Below are positions 13,165 to 26,000 of a stretch of DNA of 64,000 nt, in pieces. The translations under genes and the position numbers were made by a program. The notes beneath the pieces were generated by a model. It saw only the letters and a program-made list of their open reading frames with translations. It did no database searches and had not been told where the DNA came from. Location: positions 1-64,000 of the forward strand of contig NOWV01000052.1 of the NCBI GenBank assembly GCA_003344405.1, given 5' to 3'. The stretch's first letter is position 1. Each line of letters begins with the position of its first letter. The DNA comes from Trichoplax sp. H2. Taxonomy: Eukaryota > Placozoa > Uniplacotomia > Trichoplacea.

Positions 13165-13837
13165 ATAACTTTGCAATTTCGATGAACCATCCTAATATTG
13201 ACTATGTTTTTTTGCTATGGACAGCACTCTCAATGTTGTTGTACGTATACAGTGTATTGAAATGGTAGATTGATTTTAAAATTATCAACTTATCGTCGAT
13301 TGTCATTTGCTGATAGTATAACGTGGCAAGTATTACCAATCTCCGGTTAGGATGGTAATATTATTTCCACTGAGTGAACCTGCGTGCACAGAAATAAATA
13401 ATTACCGTCATCGATACTTGTATTGTAATATACCATGGATAGAGCTGTGTGTACTGTATATGCATATTGACTAATAATATCATTACATGTTGCGCAATAT
13501 ATTTTTTCTATCTTATTTATATTTATTTTAAGATCTTTCTGACGCGGCTGTAAATAAACGTCTACCTTACGCGTATATCAATTAGTGGATTAATAGGTTT
13601 AAAATCGCAATTATGACCAAATTACTGTAGTTGTCGGCAAACATACATGTGATGGCTCAACAGCAATATGAAATGACAACTTTATCAAATGATTTTGTTG
13701 ATTTGATAATATTAGCCTATTGGATAGTTAATGAGACATATTTGCAATTAATAATGACGCTATTTTCTGATACAAGAAGTAAAGGAAATTAAGGCATTCG
13801 TTATTCACACTTACGCTTACCTTGATGTTCTTGACAG

Positions 13838-14417
13838 ATTTCTCATCGGTTATGCCGCTTAAATTCAACTGAAGTAATTTCCGCTTCATTAATACCAAAA
13901 AGGGTTTTGCTGGAAGAAGGTAAAAATTACTTCTGGTGCGTATGTGGACGGAGTACGAAGCAGGTATAAATCGTTCATTGTCTTTATCTTAGACTTTAGG
14001 AAGATCTAGCTTAAATGTATAAATATAGATGGTTTTGGACATGTTAGCAATTATTTGGAAAGCTAGTTTTAATGAAGTCTTTAGTATGTCTGTAGTATAC
14101 CCGATGATGTTGAATGTATTATGAATGTACTACTGTACGTTAGATCGCAATATAATACTAAAATAGATTAAAAGTGCATTATGGAATGCCTTACTGATTA
14201 TCATCTCTTGTGATGTTTACACGGATAATTCTATTTTCTAATCTAGCCATTTTGTGATGGTAAACACAAGGGCACCAGCTTTAAACCAATCAAGTTTACG
14301 GTGGAAAAGACCGGTAAACGCTTTTTATGCTGTTGTAAGCATACTCAGAACAAACCCTTTTGCGATTTAACTCATATAAAAGTAATGGCTAAGAGGATAA
14401 CTGGTCAAAAAATGTAA
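13838..14417 (+). CDS. CISD3: CISD3-like CDGSH iron-sulfur protein (5' end missing)
   Basis: Small [2Fe-2S] protein of the CDGSH family with two motifs, like mitochondrial-matrix CISD3 (Miner2). Two exons are clear: 13838-13963 and 14247-14417, joined in phase 0 by a GT-AG intron, giving 98 residues and a stop at 14415-14417. Motif 1 is CVCGRSTKQ/PFCDGKH, split exactly by the intron. Motif 2 is CCCKHTQNKPFCDLTH, which has Leu where CDG normally has Gly but keeps the three Cys and one His ligands. Upstream residues ISHRLCRLNSTE look like the tail of a mitochondrial presequence. An in-frame TGA at 13832-13834 sits just before a good acceptor, so a 5' exon with the ATG must lie further left; I could not place it. 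Confidence 0.88.
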
Positions 14418-15469
14418 TCATTCCTTGTCTAATGCTTTTTTCCTGTGTTGTAAGGGTATTCTTACAAGCCGGTTTGCTTTTAATTTACGTTAAAATAACG
14501 TAATATAATTTTTCTGATATAACTGTTACTAAGCTGTACGCTATCGCAATGTCCATTTATATATTAAGTTAAAGGAGTATTTCTTGCACTGTTTCTTTAC
14601 AGCTTATTAAATAGGTCCTATTCTATTATCACTGTACGCTATCGGGATGTTTATTTTTATATCAAGTTAAAAGAGTATTTCTTGCACTGCTAGGTCTATT
14701 TGCGGCTTGTGAAGCAGTTGCTGTTCTGTTATCATTTAATGCAAACATCAGAAAGGAAAGCTGCAGATTAGTTGAATGGATATATATGTTAGCACTACGC
14801 AAAACTATATGTGAGCGTATACGCGTTAATAGGATATATCTTTTTGCTCATAGCATCAATATCATGATGTAATATTATCCGTGCATGATATACTGTACTG
14901 TGGAGATAAAAGCTTATCGGTCAGTATGCATTTCTTCATCGATGCACCTCTTGAGATTGGGTCATTTCGAGTGATTACGCGTATAGTGGATAGTTGTAGA
15001 TTCGATCTTTTCCGTTATTTACATAATATTACTGCATAGTATTGTATCGTATTAAATTTGAACTAGCCATGAACTAATTATTATTGTAGAGGTGGATGAT
15101 ATCGGATATGAATTAATTATTATTATACAATGATTTGATAAAGTCGGCACAATATAAACTATTCTCCTTTATTACAGTTTGGGAATCGCAAGTGATGGTG
15201 ACTATAGTCCAGGGTATAGTGATCGATCATATATCATGTACTGTAGGTAAAAGTTGGTATAACGTAAACGATTGTGCTTTACAATTTACGAATAACCCAT
15301 GATTTCCGAGTACACTATAGTGATCCATTATCGATTCTGTATTAAATTATGGATGTGTCAGTAGTAGCAAGCTTAAAAGTATTAAAGCCATGTCGGTAGA
15401 AATGAATTACAATCATCGAAAGCTCTGTAATGATGGTTAAGTTGATCGTTAGCATATCTTTTACTCGTC
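14418..15469. other. Gene-free spacer with a 98 bp-offset duplication
   Basis: No gene supported. A diverged duplicate of about 60 bp starts near 14532 and 14631; both copies contain CTGTACGCTATCG and AGTATTTCTTGCACTG. The rest is AT-rich and unremarkable. Confidence 0.5.
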
Positions 15470-16410
15470 GTTTCTCTACAAGATTGGACATATCTCGTAC
15501 TGTATTTTGTTGGGGTTAGGGGCTGGTGGCGAATAGTAAGGTTTAGTTTTAATCCCCCCAAAATAGTACAGACAATCCTAGGTTTGACCATAACAGTGCA
15601 TAACACCTTATCTAGCCAGATCTAGCCAAGGTAGAGTATCTGTACTAGGATGGACTAGCTGAGGATTGGTTAGGTTTGGTTTTAATCCAAAAAATAGCAT
15701 AGTAAAGATAATCCTAGGATTGACCATACTATATACACCCATAATTGATTGATATAATGCACATACATATCATGAAATTATCATAAAGGACAGGTCCTGC
15801 TAAATGCAAAGTACAGTACAGCAGTCCTTTTCCAGCAAGCAGATCATTTTGTGAGGTAAAGTATCTGTACTAGAATGGACTAACGGAGGTTTGGTTAGAT
15901 TTAGTTTTAATCTCCAAAATTGTAAAGACAATCCTAGGATTGACCATAACATATACACCCATATTTGATTGATATAATGCATATACATATCATGAAACTG
16001 CCATAAAGGATAGGGCCTGCTAATGTGATGTAAAGTATGCGTATAAAACTGTCATAAAGGACAGGGCCTGCTAAATGCAAATACAGTAGTCCCTTTCTAG
16101 TAAGCGGGTCATTTTGTGATGTAAAGTATCTGTATGAACTGCTGTAAAGGACAGGGATTGCTGAATGCCAATCTAGTAGTCCTTTTCCAGTAAAAGCAGG
16201 CCATTTTGTGATGTAAAGTATCTGTATAAAACTGCTATAAAGGACAGGGGTTGCTAAATGCAAATCCAGTAGTCCTTTTCTAGCAAAAGCAGGCCATTTT
16301 GTGATGTAAAGTATCTGTATAAAGCTGCTATAAAGGACAGGAGTTGCTAAATGCAAATCTAGTAGTATTTTTCCAGCAAAAACAGGCCATTTTGTGAGGT
16401 ACAGTATTAG
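15470..16410. repeat. Complex repeat array of two interspersed units
   Basis: Unit A (around 15510-15600, 15650-15735, 15880-15955) contains GGTTAGGTTTGGTTTTAATC-like and ACAATCCTAGGATTGACCAT sequence. Unit B (about 85-105 bp, starts near 15785, 16055, 16147, 16230 and 16332, plus a truncated copy near 16004) contains AAAGGACAGGG, AATGCAAAT, CAGTAGTCC and GTAAAGTATCTGTAT. A minus-strand frame remains open through several B units and translates to the repeated peptide core LATPVLYSSFIQILYITKWP. I treat this as non-genic. Confidence 0.8.
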
Positions 16411-17247
16411 ACTTGACAAAGTGTATAAAGGCGAATAGGCACAATATGATCACGTAGGCAGGGCAACATAACACGCAGCGTACCGGATTAGAGCGACTAT
16501 CTCGTGTAGCATACAGTCCATTGCTATATAGTGAATACTGATGCACGTAGACAAGATTACTTCGACCAACTGCCTCTACTTTTCGACGCTTTTTCAAGCA
16601 CGAAGTTGTTCTATATGACAGATCGTCGACAGGAAAAGAATCCTTTCCCTTTCTTGTAGTCGGTATTTGGCCAAATCAACCATTGTACCATATAGTGTAT
16701 AGGAGTCTCCTGGTGATCTTGTTGTTGAGAAGATCGAAAGGACTTTTCTTGGATTGACTGAAATCATAAAAAAAAAAGAGACTGAAAAGTGACAGTGTGA
16801 AAGAGATTGGAACATGATTGGCATGGAAAGCAGTTAGAAATCCTAGACTGTGGCTATCTCTGCAATTAAGTGGGTAGTAAGCAAAGTAGAAGTGTAGCTG
16901 TCCAACGAGTAGTAGTAGCACCAATTAAATGTTAATGGAGGATTGAAAATCAAAGCTACTTACTATTGTATCGTCGTCAATTTGGGTAGAATATACTGGA
17001 AACATTCCGCTGTTGATGTTCTAGAAGGTCAATTTAATGGGCTTTGCGGTTATACTGTACTGTTGTAGAACCATATAGACTACATACGAGTAAATAATCA
17101 AGACGATAAAATCGTAAGATCAAGCAATCAGTTGGAAAATAATATCATCAAGCCAAATCAGGTAGGATTGAAAGAAAATTATTCTTATTTCAAGACTGCA
17201 TTGGAAGCTGAAAGTGCACCCGTATCTTTAAATCAACACCAAGAAAA
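16411..17247. other. Upstream region of STUB1/CHIP
   Basis: No other gene supported. The sequence from 16580 to 17247 is the presumed promoter and 5' UTR of the intronless STUB1 gene. A plus-strand frame from 17132 overlaps the start of the real gene in another phase and is a shadow. Confidence 0.4.
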
Positions 17248-18078
17248 ATGGCAACGACAAGCGATGAAGATTTTAAACGTCAAGGTAATATGTACTTTCA
17301 TAATAAGCAATTCCCTCAAGCCATCGAATGCTATACCAATGCTATCAAGAAAAATGCTAGCGTACCAACTTATTATAATAACAGAGCGTTGTGTTACCTC
17401 AAACTTAAAAAATATGATAATGTCGCTAGCGATAGTCGACGTGCTATTGAGATCGATGCTAGTTGTGTTAAAGGCTACTACTTTTTAGGACAAGCTTTAT
17501 ATGAACAGGGTAAATATGATGAAGCGGTCAACGCATTGAAAAAAGCTTTCCAATTAGCACGCCAACAGAAATTTAATGTCGGTGATGATATCACCAATAT
17601 TCTAAGAATGGCCAAACGGAAGCGTTGGAATGAATTAGAGCAGAAACGCATCCGAGCACAAAGTGATTTATATGCCTATTTAAAAAAATTAATGTTCGAT
17701 GATAAAGAAAGAAAGATTAAAAATTGCAAATCGGATGATTCTGCCGCTGTAGCTGATGTAAACATGATGTACGATAGTTATTCCGATCAATTGGAAAATA
17801 TCTTTCGTAAAGTAGATGAAAAACATCAGAAACGAGAGGTGCCAGACTATCTGTGCGGTAAAATCAGTTTCGATTTAATGAAGGATCCGGTGATTACCCC
17901 TAGTGGCATTACATACGATCGTAAAGATATAGAAGAACATTTACTAAGAGTTGGTCATTTCGATCCAGTAACTCGGAGTGAATTAGTCCCCTCACAATTG
18001 ATATCGAATTTATCGATGAAAGATGTGCTTGAAGCATTTATTACTGAAAATCCCTGGGTTGAAGGAAGTGATTGGTGA
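17248..18078 (+). CDS. STUB1: CHIP, U-box E3 ubiquitin ligase / Hsp70 co-chaperone
   Basis: Orthologue of STUB1/CHIP, which binds the EEVD tails of Hsp70/Hsp90 through TPRs and ubiquitinates clients through a U-box. The single exon encodes 276 aa (human about 303; the difference is mostly the shorter N terminus). TPR region ~7-110 begins [10 protein letters not shown]. The carboxylate-clamp residues appear kept as Lys10, Asn14, Asn45 and Lys75. A charged helical linker ~115-195 follows, then the U-box ~198-270 with [20 protein letters not shown] and [11 protein letters not shown]...GHFDPVTRS, ending NPWVEGSDW. The ATG at 17248 has family-like spacing to the first TPR. It is intronless while its neighbours are intron-rich, so ancient retrocopying is possible, although the flanks show no direct evidence. 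It converges on SCAP. Confidence 0.97.
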   Translation: MATTSDEDFKRQGNMYFHNKQFPQAIECYTNAIKKNASVPTYYNNRALCYLKLKKYDNVASDSRRAIEIDASCVKGYYFLGQALYEQGKYDEAVNALKKAFQLARQQKFNVGDDITNILRMAKRKRWNELEQKRIRAQSDLYAYLKKLMFDDKERKIKNCKSDDSAAVADVNMMYDSYSDQLENIFRKVDEKHQKREVPDYLCGKISFDLMKDPVITPSGITYDRKDIEEHLLRVGHFDPVTRSELVPSQLISNLSMKDVLEAFITENPWVEGSDW

Positions 18079-20087
18079 TTCATTTGTATTATATTCATAT
18101 GGCCAACATTGTATCTTGTAAAAGTTTTATTTTCATTTGCGTAAATTATCTATTCACATTGTGACTGGTAGTTTCTAGGGTATCCTACTTCGTTCTCACA
18201 TCACTGATTAATCAATCAATTGGTGGTCGATCGTTATTCAAGTGGTAATCTACTTTATATCCAGTTTTACGAGCCATCGTGCATTACACGTAGCTTTTCT
18301 TGCCTTCCAATGGTAGGCTAATACTCTATATAACTTATTTTCTGTCTCATCGTCATTTTATCATTCCATTAATGCAACTTTATCAATCCTTTATACTTTA
18401 AACTTACTCGTCTATACAGCTGTAGAAATTGGTAGTAAATATGTATTCTCGTGTATTCGTCTACCAAAAACTTAAGCTGCAGATTCATTATACACGTATA
18501 TACGTATAAAAGTATTTATTTGCAGTACAGTATGTGTTAACTCTGTCTAGTGGAATTATCACTTGATTATACTACATACTATGAGCAGTGTTGTGAACGT
18601 TGCAAATCAATCAATAAAAATACATTCGACATTATGTGTCTGCAATTTTATTTTAATTATTCTACTATTAATATCGAACATAATAATAATACATAACACA
18701 AGTTGTAATGATCAAAGTGACGAAATGACTGTGATATTACGGAAAGAAACATGCTGATAATTATGTCATTAAAATTAATTAATCCACTATGGTATATTAT
18801 TATCCAACCAAAAGACATTATATGGATAAAGAGTGAAATCGACTTCTTACTTGGTTAGTAAGTATTAAGGGCGTAAACACCAAATTTGAGGAACTTTCAT
18901 TAGCAATATTCTCACAGAAGTCGTCGACAGTACTGTATGCAACTATACTAGAACATTATACTTTTCCTACCATTAAAACGTTCAAACAAATCACAATGAT
19001 ATCGCATAATCAAAGAGTACGAAGCTCTAGCTTCTGTACAAATGTGCAAGAATAGACCATATCAAGATAGCTAAATTATGAAATAGGCCGTTTTGCCTGT
19101 AGATATAAATGGCAAGAAATAGCTACTTCTAAGCAGTTATAACATCATGTTAAAATGGCTTGTTTCATCGGATTTTCGCTCAAAAGTTTATAATGCCCTT
19201 AAGCAATCGGTCTCGTACAAAACCATTAGGAATGCAAGTACTGCATTCCGTAAATAGGAAAAAATTACGAAATACTTGGTTAATTTTATCTGATAAAATT
19301 CCATTGCGATATATTTGCTGGTTCTTGAAGTGATAGTCTCAAGAAGAATATAATGGTAATTTATCAAATAATTTAAATAAGTATGTTCTAATTCTATATT
19401 TCAACGTTCTTAGATCAATTATATATTACGTAGACTACTAATAGACCGTATACGAGTAGGTGCATCTAGTTAGTAGTCCATGATATAACAGTATATTGAT
19501 AATAAGATGCACACTAGCCTATACAGTGCATGCCACTTGTACTGTATACACACCTTTTAATATGAAAGCTTTCGCGGATTTATTGTTAATAATAAAACAA
19601 ATTACATGCTCGTACTCCATATTCAATATTTAGAAAAAATTTTTCTTGCATAAATATGCCAATAATATCATAATATACAAAAATTTATGAGTTTGTTAAA
19701 GAGATTTTTGCCAATTATATATTACTTATATGCAGCAAAATCGGACGACAAGGAGTAAGACGAAAAACTAGACGACTATTTAATAAATATTGTACTGTTA
19801 CATTGGTGTGCAGTTAATCAGTATTAGACCAAGTGTACTGTACAAGCCAACTAAAGACAATTTAAAAACGATTTTATAATACAGTACTTACAAGAGTACT
19901 GAGATTCGATGCATGAATGTGATTACAGTGTAGCGAATTAATACAGTATAAAAGGAGGGATATACCGCATTTGCGTTGTCGAATAATACAGTATAATACA
20001 TACAATATAGTCAATGTACACGATAGATTCTACTGGCAAGTAATGGTATTATTTCAGTACAGTAACGATGAAATTTTATACGTTGTT
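18079..20087. other. Gene-free spacer between convergent STUB1 and SCAP
   Basis: 2.0 kb of AT-rich sequence with no supported gene. It holds scattered GTACTGTAC-type words (for example near 19540-19560, 19830 and 19880-20000). A 64-codon plus-strand frame at 18563-18757 has a hydrophobic stretch but no homologue or splice context that I recognise. Confidence 0.5.
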
Positions 20088-23000
20088 TTAATCTTTCTTC
20101 TCTACAACTGAAGAGAAACTAATAATGTACATTTCATTTCCATAACTACATGCTACTGTTGTATTGTCGATCTTTTGCATATGACTGACAAAGTTCGAGC
20201 AATCATATTCTCCAAGTGTAATGGTTCGCATTACACGACCACTTCTAACGTTCCAGACTACTATACAACCCTATTTATAAGACAAGAATAATACCACCGA
20301 GGCTTTAGCCATCAAATATAACTATCAACGTGGGCAAATAATCATCGTATTAATAAATTGAAAGTGTACCTGACTACCAGTAACCATTAATGCACTCGAT
20401 AAGAGGGCAATACCACCAATAATGTTGTTTGACTACAGAAATAAAGCAAATTGACTTCAAAGTTTAATATCTTCTAAGCTAAGTTAATTCTTGACCATTG
20501 TCATACCTGTACAATACGATGTATACAAACACCGGCACGATACTTCCATATGCAGAGTACATTGTCAATGCTAATGCTCACCGCATATTTATGATTACAT
20601 TCTAGCACTGTAATTGCAGTCGTGTGTTCCTCACTTAGGTGATGCACACAACTACCATTGCTTAGATCCCAGACTCTCAAACTACAATCAGCAGATCCGC
20701 TAACACAAAAGAAACCAGCACTCTAACATAAAGTTAATACAAAAAAACATCACATTATATTCAGTTATGGTCACGTTATTATGATCCTTATATCATTAAA
20801 TAAACGATGCTTGCTTACTAAATCAACATTGAGACATGAAACACTATCAGAATGGCCATGCAAAGTGTATGTACAACCATAGTCACTCAAACGCATAACC
20901 TTGAAAGTAATCCATGATATGTTAGTTGTTTATAACATTCTAATAGCGTTCACTTGATATTTAATATCGTCCTGACTTACTTTTATAGTTTTATCTTGGC
21001 TAGCAGTGATGGCGAACTCTTTTGCTATTTTTATTGTATTTAACGTCTCGTGATGCCATTTCTTCGTACACAATAGATTTATACTGGCTAATTGTGGCAG
21101 CTGAGGGTTATCATTTCCATAATTATTACTGGAACCACCATAAGGTTTAAAAGTAGATATTTGTAATATATCTATTCTTCCGTAAGAACGTCCCACAAAG
21201 ATTCTATAATTTGCATAAATCAGTATTAAAATGATTTCATAACCATTACAAAAAAACCTTTCTTACCTGTTTTTAATGGCCGATAAGCATGTTACGCCAG
21301 AAGAACATCCTCTGTAGCAACATAACCGATAATTGGACTGGATATCCCAAACCTTAATATAAAAAATACATACTTGATTTCTACTGAGTTAATCATGATA
21401 ATTTACCTTAATCATTTCTTATGCAATACCTCAACACTCCCATCACAGCAACCGATTATTATAATATTATTATGGCATAAAAGGCACCAAATTGCGGCAT
21501 TAGATGAAGAATCGTAAAGATTTTGGAAATAATTTTCTGCTAGAGATCTTTTATTGTAGCTGTAATGTGTAAGGTTTAACAAGTGTCAAAATGATAAGGC
21601 ACAACTCATTTTGTATTAGCATAATACAACAAATAAATGTAATTAATCTCGCTTACCTTTCGTGCTCCTTAAGAATATTTTTGCTAGATACATATCCGTC
21701 TAGATAAATTAAAATTAATGTATAATAATAATTATAATTGTAAACTGTTTCTCATAAAATAGCCCTAACAAAACTACACGAATTTCTAAAATTTTACTAT
21801 GGTTCACTGGTTATAGTATTACCGACGCTGGACAAGGGCTGTCCATCTGGTAAAGCTGATAAATCTGAACGTCGCTGTCGTATTGTACCCTTGCCAAAAT
21901 TCTCTTCTAAACGTTGAGCAACACTAACTGGGCGCATACTGGTTGCGAAGGTACTTTCTACTATTGTTCGTGAATTCACTTCGTCGCTTCTTGATCTCCG
22001 ATGTGTTTTGTACATTGGTGAAACCGGAGACCTAGCTACATCACCGAAGTAAGTTGACTGACTTCCAGTCATCCCTAAATGAGCTGGTGCAATTTCACCT
22101 TGCATGTACCCATACATTCTAGCGTTCCCTCTGACTGGCATGCCTAATAAGCTATCATCATAATGATTTCGAAGTCTGTCCATTCTTGGGCGAGGTAGAG
22201 GCAATATTTCATTCCTTCGTAATATGCAATATTGTTCACCAGTGATAACGTTCCACGCAATCACTTTGCCTTCAAGACAAGAACTAACAAGGGTGGAACC
22301 ATTAGAATCTAAACATTCTATGTCTTGCCCATGGCCTCTAAGTATGATGGGGGCATTATCTGCTATAGTGGTACGATACTGAGGAGGCTGGCACATACGG
22401 ATAAACCACAATAATATATCTCTAGTTGTTGGCAATAAGTATTTCATGAGTACCGTCAATGTATAGCAGATTATAATGAATAATATTAGCACCGCAAAAA
22501 CTAAATATACGCCATCGATCGATATTACAGATGTATCTTCCTGTTTTGTTAAATTCATTACATCAACCGACATTCGCCCAGGTTTCGAACTATATTCACG
22601 TTTTAATACTACAGGTGACAATAGCCCAATGTGCATACCAGCCAGATGATAGTTATTAAGACTTAACAGGCGGTACCAAGCTTCCCAAGGCAGCTGAGAA
22701 GTAGTTGACGAAGCCTCCGATGATTCCGTTGCAACAATGTTTCGAACTGATCTTTGTATTTTCAAGCCAATTTTCCACAAGAGCCTGCTTTCGCTCTCCA
22801 CTTCCATCTTACTAAAAAAGTGAGGGGATTCTACACTGACTCTCTGTACATTGCCAGACCCATTTGGAGCCATTGATGGGAATACAATGTAAGTAATTAC
22901 ATATAAAATGTATCCAATCATGCATAGCTGATAGCAAGGAGAAACAAAATCGGGAGGTAAATAAGAAGTAATTATAAAAGAGGGATATATTAACTTAAAT

Positions 23001-26000
23001 GCTAAAATTGATTACCAGTAATACTCTTTGAACGATGCGCGTTCTTGCCCAAAAACTAAAGGCAAATGCAAGACGTTTCGGCATTTTAGCTTGTCTTGTA
23101 AATGATGGAGACATGAAATTTTCATCGGAGCCTTTACTTTGAAACGTTTCATCAATAGATTTAATGGGCTGTTCCTCTACTTCACCTTCACCTGGAACGT
23201 CAATTTATAGTAACCCACATTATTTAAAAATACAAGTAAAACTAGTGATTATGTCATGCAGAATTGCACTATATTAATGCTTTACTATTGTCTGATTTAC
23301 TGCACATACTTAAAGCATCTTCTTTTCTGATATTTTGCTTATTTAAATCTGTCAACTGAAGCAGAATTTAGCAATTTAGAAACCTCCAATATTTCTTAAT
23401 GAACAAATTGTTACATACGAGATAATCACATCCAATATTACCTCAATTCTTCTAATTTCGATAGCAAGGACAGGGACGAAAAAAAACATTTGTAGAAAGT
23501 ACTCTGATATAACAGCAACAGAAGCAAAAACACAAAATTCCTAGAAGGTAATAATCTATCATTAGTACCAAGTCAACAAATAATATTGAGCAGAAACTAG
23601 ATGCATGTATGAGATTGTCACTTATACAACCTGAATAGCAGGAACATTGATAAAATAGCCAGCTAATAAGGTAATGACTTCGAAGAAAAATGTTTTCCAA
23701 ATAGACCAACCTTCTTTGCTGAGCCCTAGGAAAGCATAAGTTTCAAATTGTATACGATTCAGGATTATGAAGAGGCATATTAATGTGATCAATATTACTA
23801 CCTTCTGCAATCCTTTCTCGAACTTCCAAATCCATAGGTGTAGATACTACAGACTTTGTAATGATTAAGATATTCTCTAAGCCAATAATGATGATAATAT
23901 ATGGATAGATTTCTCTATATCATACCGAATGTAAAGGTAATATAATAAGGACGACATGATAGGAATGTAAATTAAGAAAGGATGAATAAATATATAAGTA
24001 AAACGAACTAACCGATTCTGAAGAGTACTATCCAATTGTAGATAAGTGCTAATGCCTAGCGGCATGGTCAAAGCGGCAAATATAGTACATACAGCGCTGA
24101 AAGCTAGTGCCCACTTTGATCGTACCATTTCAATTTTTGCTACAACAAAGTCAAATTGTCATTGTATGAATACTTGGGGTAAAATTTATGTGTTCATTCA
24201 TGTCGAAAAGTCTTACCAACGGAAAAGGCAATGTATAGAAAAACGATTACGTGCGTTAACAGTAATGGTAGCAACTCCAAAATACCCGATGCTTCCTGCA
24301 ATGTATAAAAATAATTACTTTTAGCATCAACACAATTGATAACTTGAAGGTATATTGATACTTGATCAATATCGATCTTAGAGAATTCAAGATAGAAAAG
24401 AAATCGTAGTCGCGACGATAATAAGCTGTACTTACTGAGTAGTAAATATGTTGAATATGCGTGCTACTAGCAAGCCCAAAGTTATGGGAAACGTTGAAAT
24501 CTCTATAATAAAATTTTCCTAGATATTCATGTAATTCTTTTAAAAATCTAAAGGGATAAAAATAAAAGATAGATGGTATAATGTCATAAAATTTCATGTG
24601 TATCTGGCCATTGCTGTACCAAGAAAGAACTAAAATTTATTGGATGCGCAGCCTCAAATTTTGATTAAGATTACCTATTCTCGAAGGATGACATTACTAC
24701 AGAAACAGAAAAAATTCGCTTGACATAATTTCCGGGAACAGTCTGTTGCTGAAAACCACTAGCCAATACTGGTACCCCAATGAGCAGATCTTTCAAATAG
24801 AGAGAACAAATATTCGTATAGTCCATATTTATTTTAACTCAAGCTACCTATTTCATTTTAGTACAAAATGCTTTCCATTGCCAAGTTAATTACTGCAACG
24901 ATACTACAATTAGCAATGCTAACTATAGCTGGTATATACAGTATATGACATTAATTTCAGTATCTATCTTAGATTTATTGCTAAACCATTTTTACCGGCA
25001 TTGCTATGTTCTATAATCCTTTCAATTACATTCTTATCACTGTTAAAGCTAAAATATATCAAAGGTGGTTAATATAAGTTAGAGAATATTGACTTCAAGA
25101 TAGCATGACTATGTAGTAATCAGTAGAATAAATATTGTTTATAAGCGATGATTTCATTACCTGGATAGGTTCGGCCAAAAGTTAGTAGGTGCAGCTATAA
25201 TACAGTCATTGATCGATGATGAAAATAAAGTTTTATGTCCTTTAGCCTTAAAGCAGAAATTGCCTATTTTCTTCCCGGATAAACTACATCAAAAGGAAGA
25301 AATACATTGTTAAGAGCTTGAAGGTATTGTAGGGGTAGGTAGAAAGTATAGAAATTTTGTATGTGAAATGTGAAGATTACTACATGATTGTCAATAAGAT
25401 TTTGGAAGCTATCAAGCGCTTCTGTAATTGTATAATTTATTGACGCATAGGAATAGTTGTCCAAAATATATGTCAATACAGTGAATAGTTAAGAGGATAG
25501 ATACCTTTTAAAATTTGTAATGTTATCGACCAGATAAAAGGAATGAAGTAACGTCTTTTTGTTCATTTCTTCTTCAGTCCACAGTTTCGACTTGACATCG
25601 TCATAATAAATTTCCATGATATATCTTTGTATGTATAGTACAGGCTTGCCAGTAAACTTTTAGGTCAATACATAGGAAAAATAGTAATCATTTTGAGAAA
25701 TTTCCACAGTGAGTGGATAAGGTTAGCTATCCTAAGCTCTATACATCAGTAATAAGTTAAAGTAATCTCTCTCTCTCCTGATGTTCAAAAGTACAAAAGT
25801 AACTATTTTTAATTTGTTCTAATCGCTTGCATCACTACAGATGCTGCCTCGATACGATTGTAGACAGGCTTTAACAGACGGCAACATCGGCTGTATATTA
25901 TGGATACTTGCTGTAAACATTGATGACAAGTATCAATAACATTTGACTAGGCAGCACAAGTAGACTATTCTAAGGTAAGATATTAACCTTGAAATTGATG

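Noticed and set aside
17132-17488. 118-codon plus-strand frame overlapping the start of STUB1
   Set aside because: It reads the STUB1 coding sequence in the wrong phase; the STUB1 frame has a full-length homologue.
25284-25504. A 70-codon minus-strand frame ([15 protein letters not shown]...) that could be a SCAP exon
   Set aside because: No phase-compatible donor/acceptor pair includes it. Joining 25505-25656 directly to 25161-25283 is in frame and matches SCAP, so this segment is intron 3.
25860-25916. Minus-strand segment reading [19 protein letters not shown] after a good acceptor, between SCAP exons 2 and 3
   Set aside because: The junction 26198/25656 already gives a continuous match ([15 protein letters not shown]), and this piece would need a poor donor.
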